A stretch of 5,552 nucleotides of DNA from contig JBIOYQ010000172.1 of the NCBI GenBank assembly GCA_044870295.1, positions 1-5,552 on the forward strand, in the 5' to 3' direction. Below the pieces are notes generated by a model that saw only the letters and a program-made list of their open reading frames with translations, ran no database searches and was not told the origin of the DNA. This document shows positions 5,251-5,552 of the stretch, piece after piece. Every line of letters starts with the position of its first letter. The first letter of the stretch is position 1. Source of the stretch: AC-52 sp044870295. Its GTDB lineage: Bacteria; Actinomycetota; UBA4738. The position numbers and the translations under genes were made by a program.

Positions 5251-5552
5251 ATGAAACGCCGAACACTTCTGGCCGCGGCCGCGGCCCTGGTCGCTGCCGC
5301 GTGGCCTGCCGCCACGGTGCACGCGTCCGAGGCAGACACCCGCCCGACGCCCACGCTGGCGGGACGGGCCGTCCTGCCTGCGGATACCCTCGCGCCGGGG
5401 CCGTCCTCCGGCAACTTCGTCACCCCGCAGGGTGTCATCAACGGCATCCTGATTCCACGGCCGTCCCAGCCAGTTGAAGGATTCTCCTCTATCGTCGCCG
5501 GGCGCAGTCCCGGGGAGTACCTGGCCATGCCCGACAACGGGTGGGGCGGTAA
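5251..5552 (+). CDS. N-terminal part of a secreted esterase-like activity of phytase family protein (runs off the right edge)
   Basis: The first 100 residues are present. They open with a signal peptide: MKRR, a hydrophobic Ala/Leu core (about 6-21), and a likely cut after VHA at residue 25. The mature part has VLPADTLAPGPSSGNFVTP (41-59) and PVEGFSSIV followed by YLAMPDNGWG (74-99). These motifs, a threshold-like ADT-APGPTSG opening and the QGFS...MPDNGFG pattern, fit the family named 'esterase-like activity of phytase', which folds as a propeller-like extracellular or cell-wall enzyme, perhaps a phosphoesterase; the substrate is unknown. Recognition is from memory. The start is well supported by GGAGGGAG ending 7 bases before the ATG. 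An arginine pair (R3-R4) is present without the full twin-arginine motif, so Sec export is more likely. It stands alone after a long gene-poor region. Confidence 0.85.
   Translation, partial: MKRRTLLAAAAALVAAAWPAATVHASEADTRPTPTLAGRAVLPADTLAPGPSSGNFVTPQGVINGILIPRPSQPVEGFSSIVAGRSPGEYLAMPDNGWGG

Noticed and set aside
4527..5477. Plus-strand frame of 316 codons
   Set aside because: It overlaps the signal peptide of the esterase-like gene in another frame and is Arg/Pro/Gly-rich throughout, with no domain or ribosome site.

Overview
This GC-rich window looks chromosomal and actinobacterial. The support is strong G/C bias at codon third positions in the convincing genes, GTG starts, and a GAF-ANTAR regulator and a DUF5994-type protein, both typical of Actinobacteria. 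The genus cannot be fixed from the sequence; a mycobacterial, nocardioform or pseudonocardial organism is an inference. I see no mobile element, CRISPR array, rRNA or tRNA.

Layout. The left edge (1-137, minus) holds the start of a probable membrane protein that runs off the window. After a gene-poor gap comes a GAF-ANTAR regulator (515-1216, minus), then a block of very small genes. These are a helical protein with an unresolved start (1474 to about 1803, minus), a 44-residue strongly basic protein (1953-2087, minus) and, divergent from it, a 65-residue strongly acidic protein (2226-2423, plus). A two-gene minus operon follows: a 94-residue paralogue of the first helical protein (2723-3007) and a 74-residue protein (2494-2718), separated by 4 bases. 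The convergent junction 2424-2493 contains two hairpins, and a perfect 12-bp palindrome lies just upstream of the operon.

The right half is on the plus strand. A doubtful 82-codon ORF (3329-3577) overlaps by ATGA the start of a DUF5994-type gene (3574-4056). An 86-residue unknown gene (4072-4332) follows 15 bases later. About 900 bp with no convincing gene then precedes the signal-peptide-bearing N-terminus of an esterase-like/phytase-family secreted protein (5251 to the window end).

Working together. The intact regulator and DUF5994-type gene, set among several tiny uncharacterised proteins, resemble a stress or housekeeping accessory neighbourhood, but no pathway can be assigned. The least explained parts are the two diverged copies of the small helical protein, one perhaps frameshifted at a G6 run, and the divergent basic/acidic pair. 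I found no clear evidence of a complete new defence or metabolic system.
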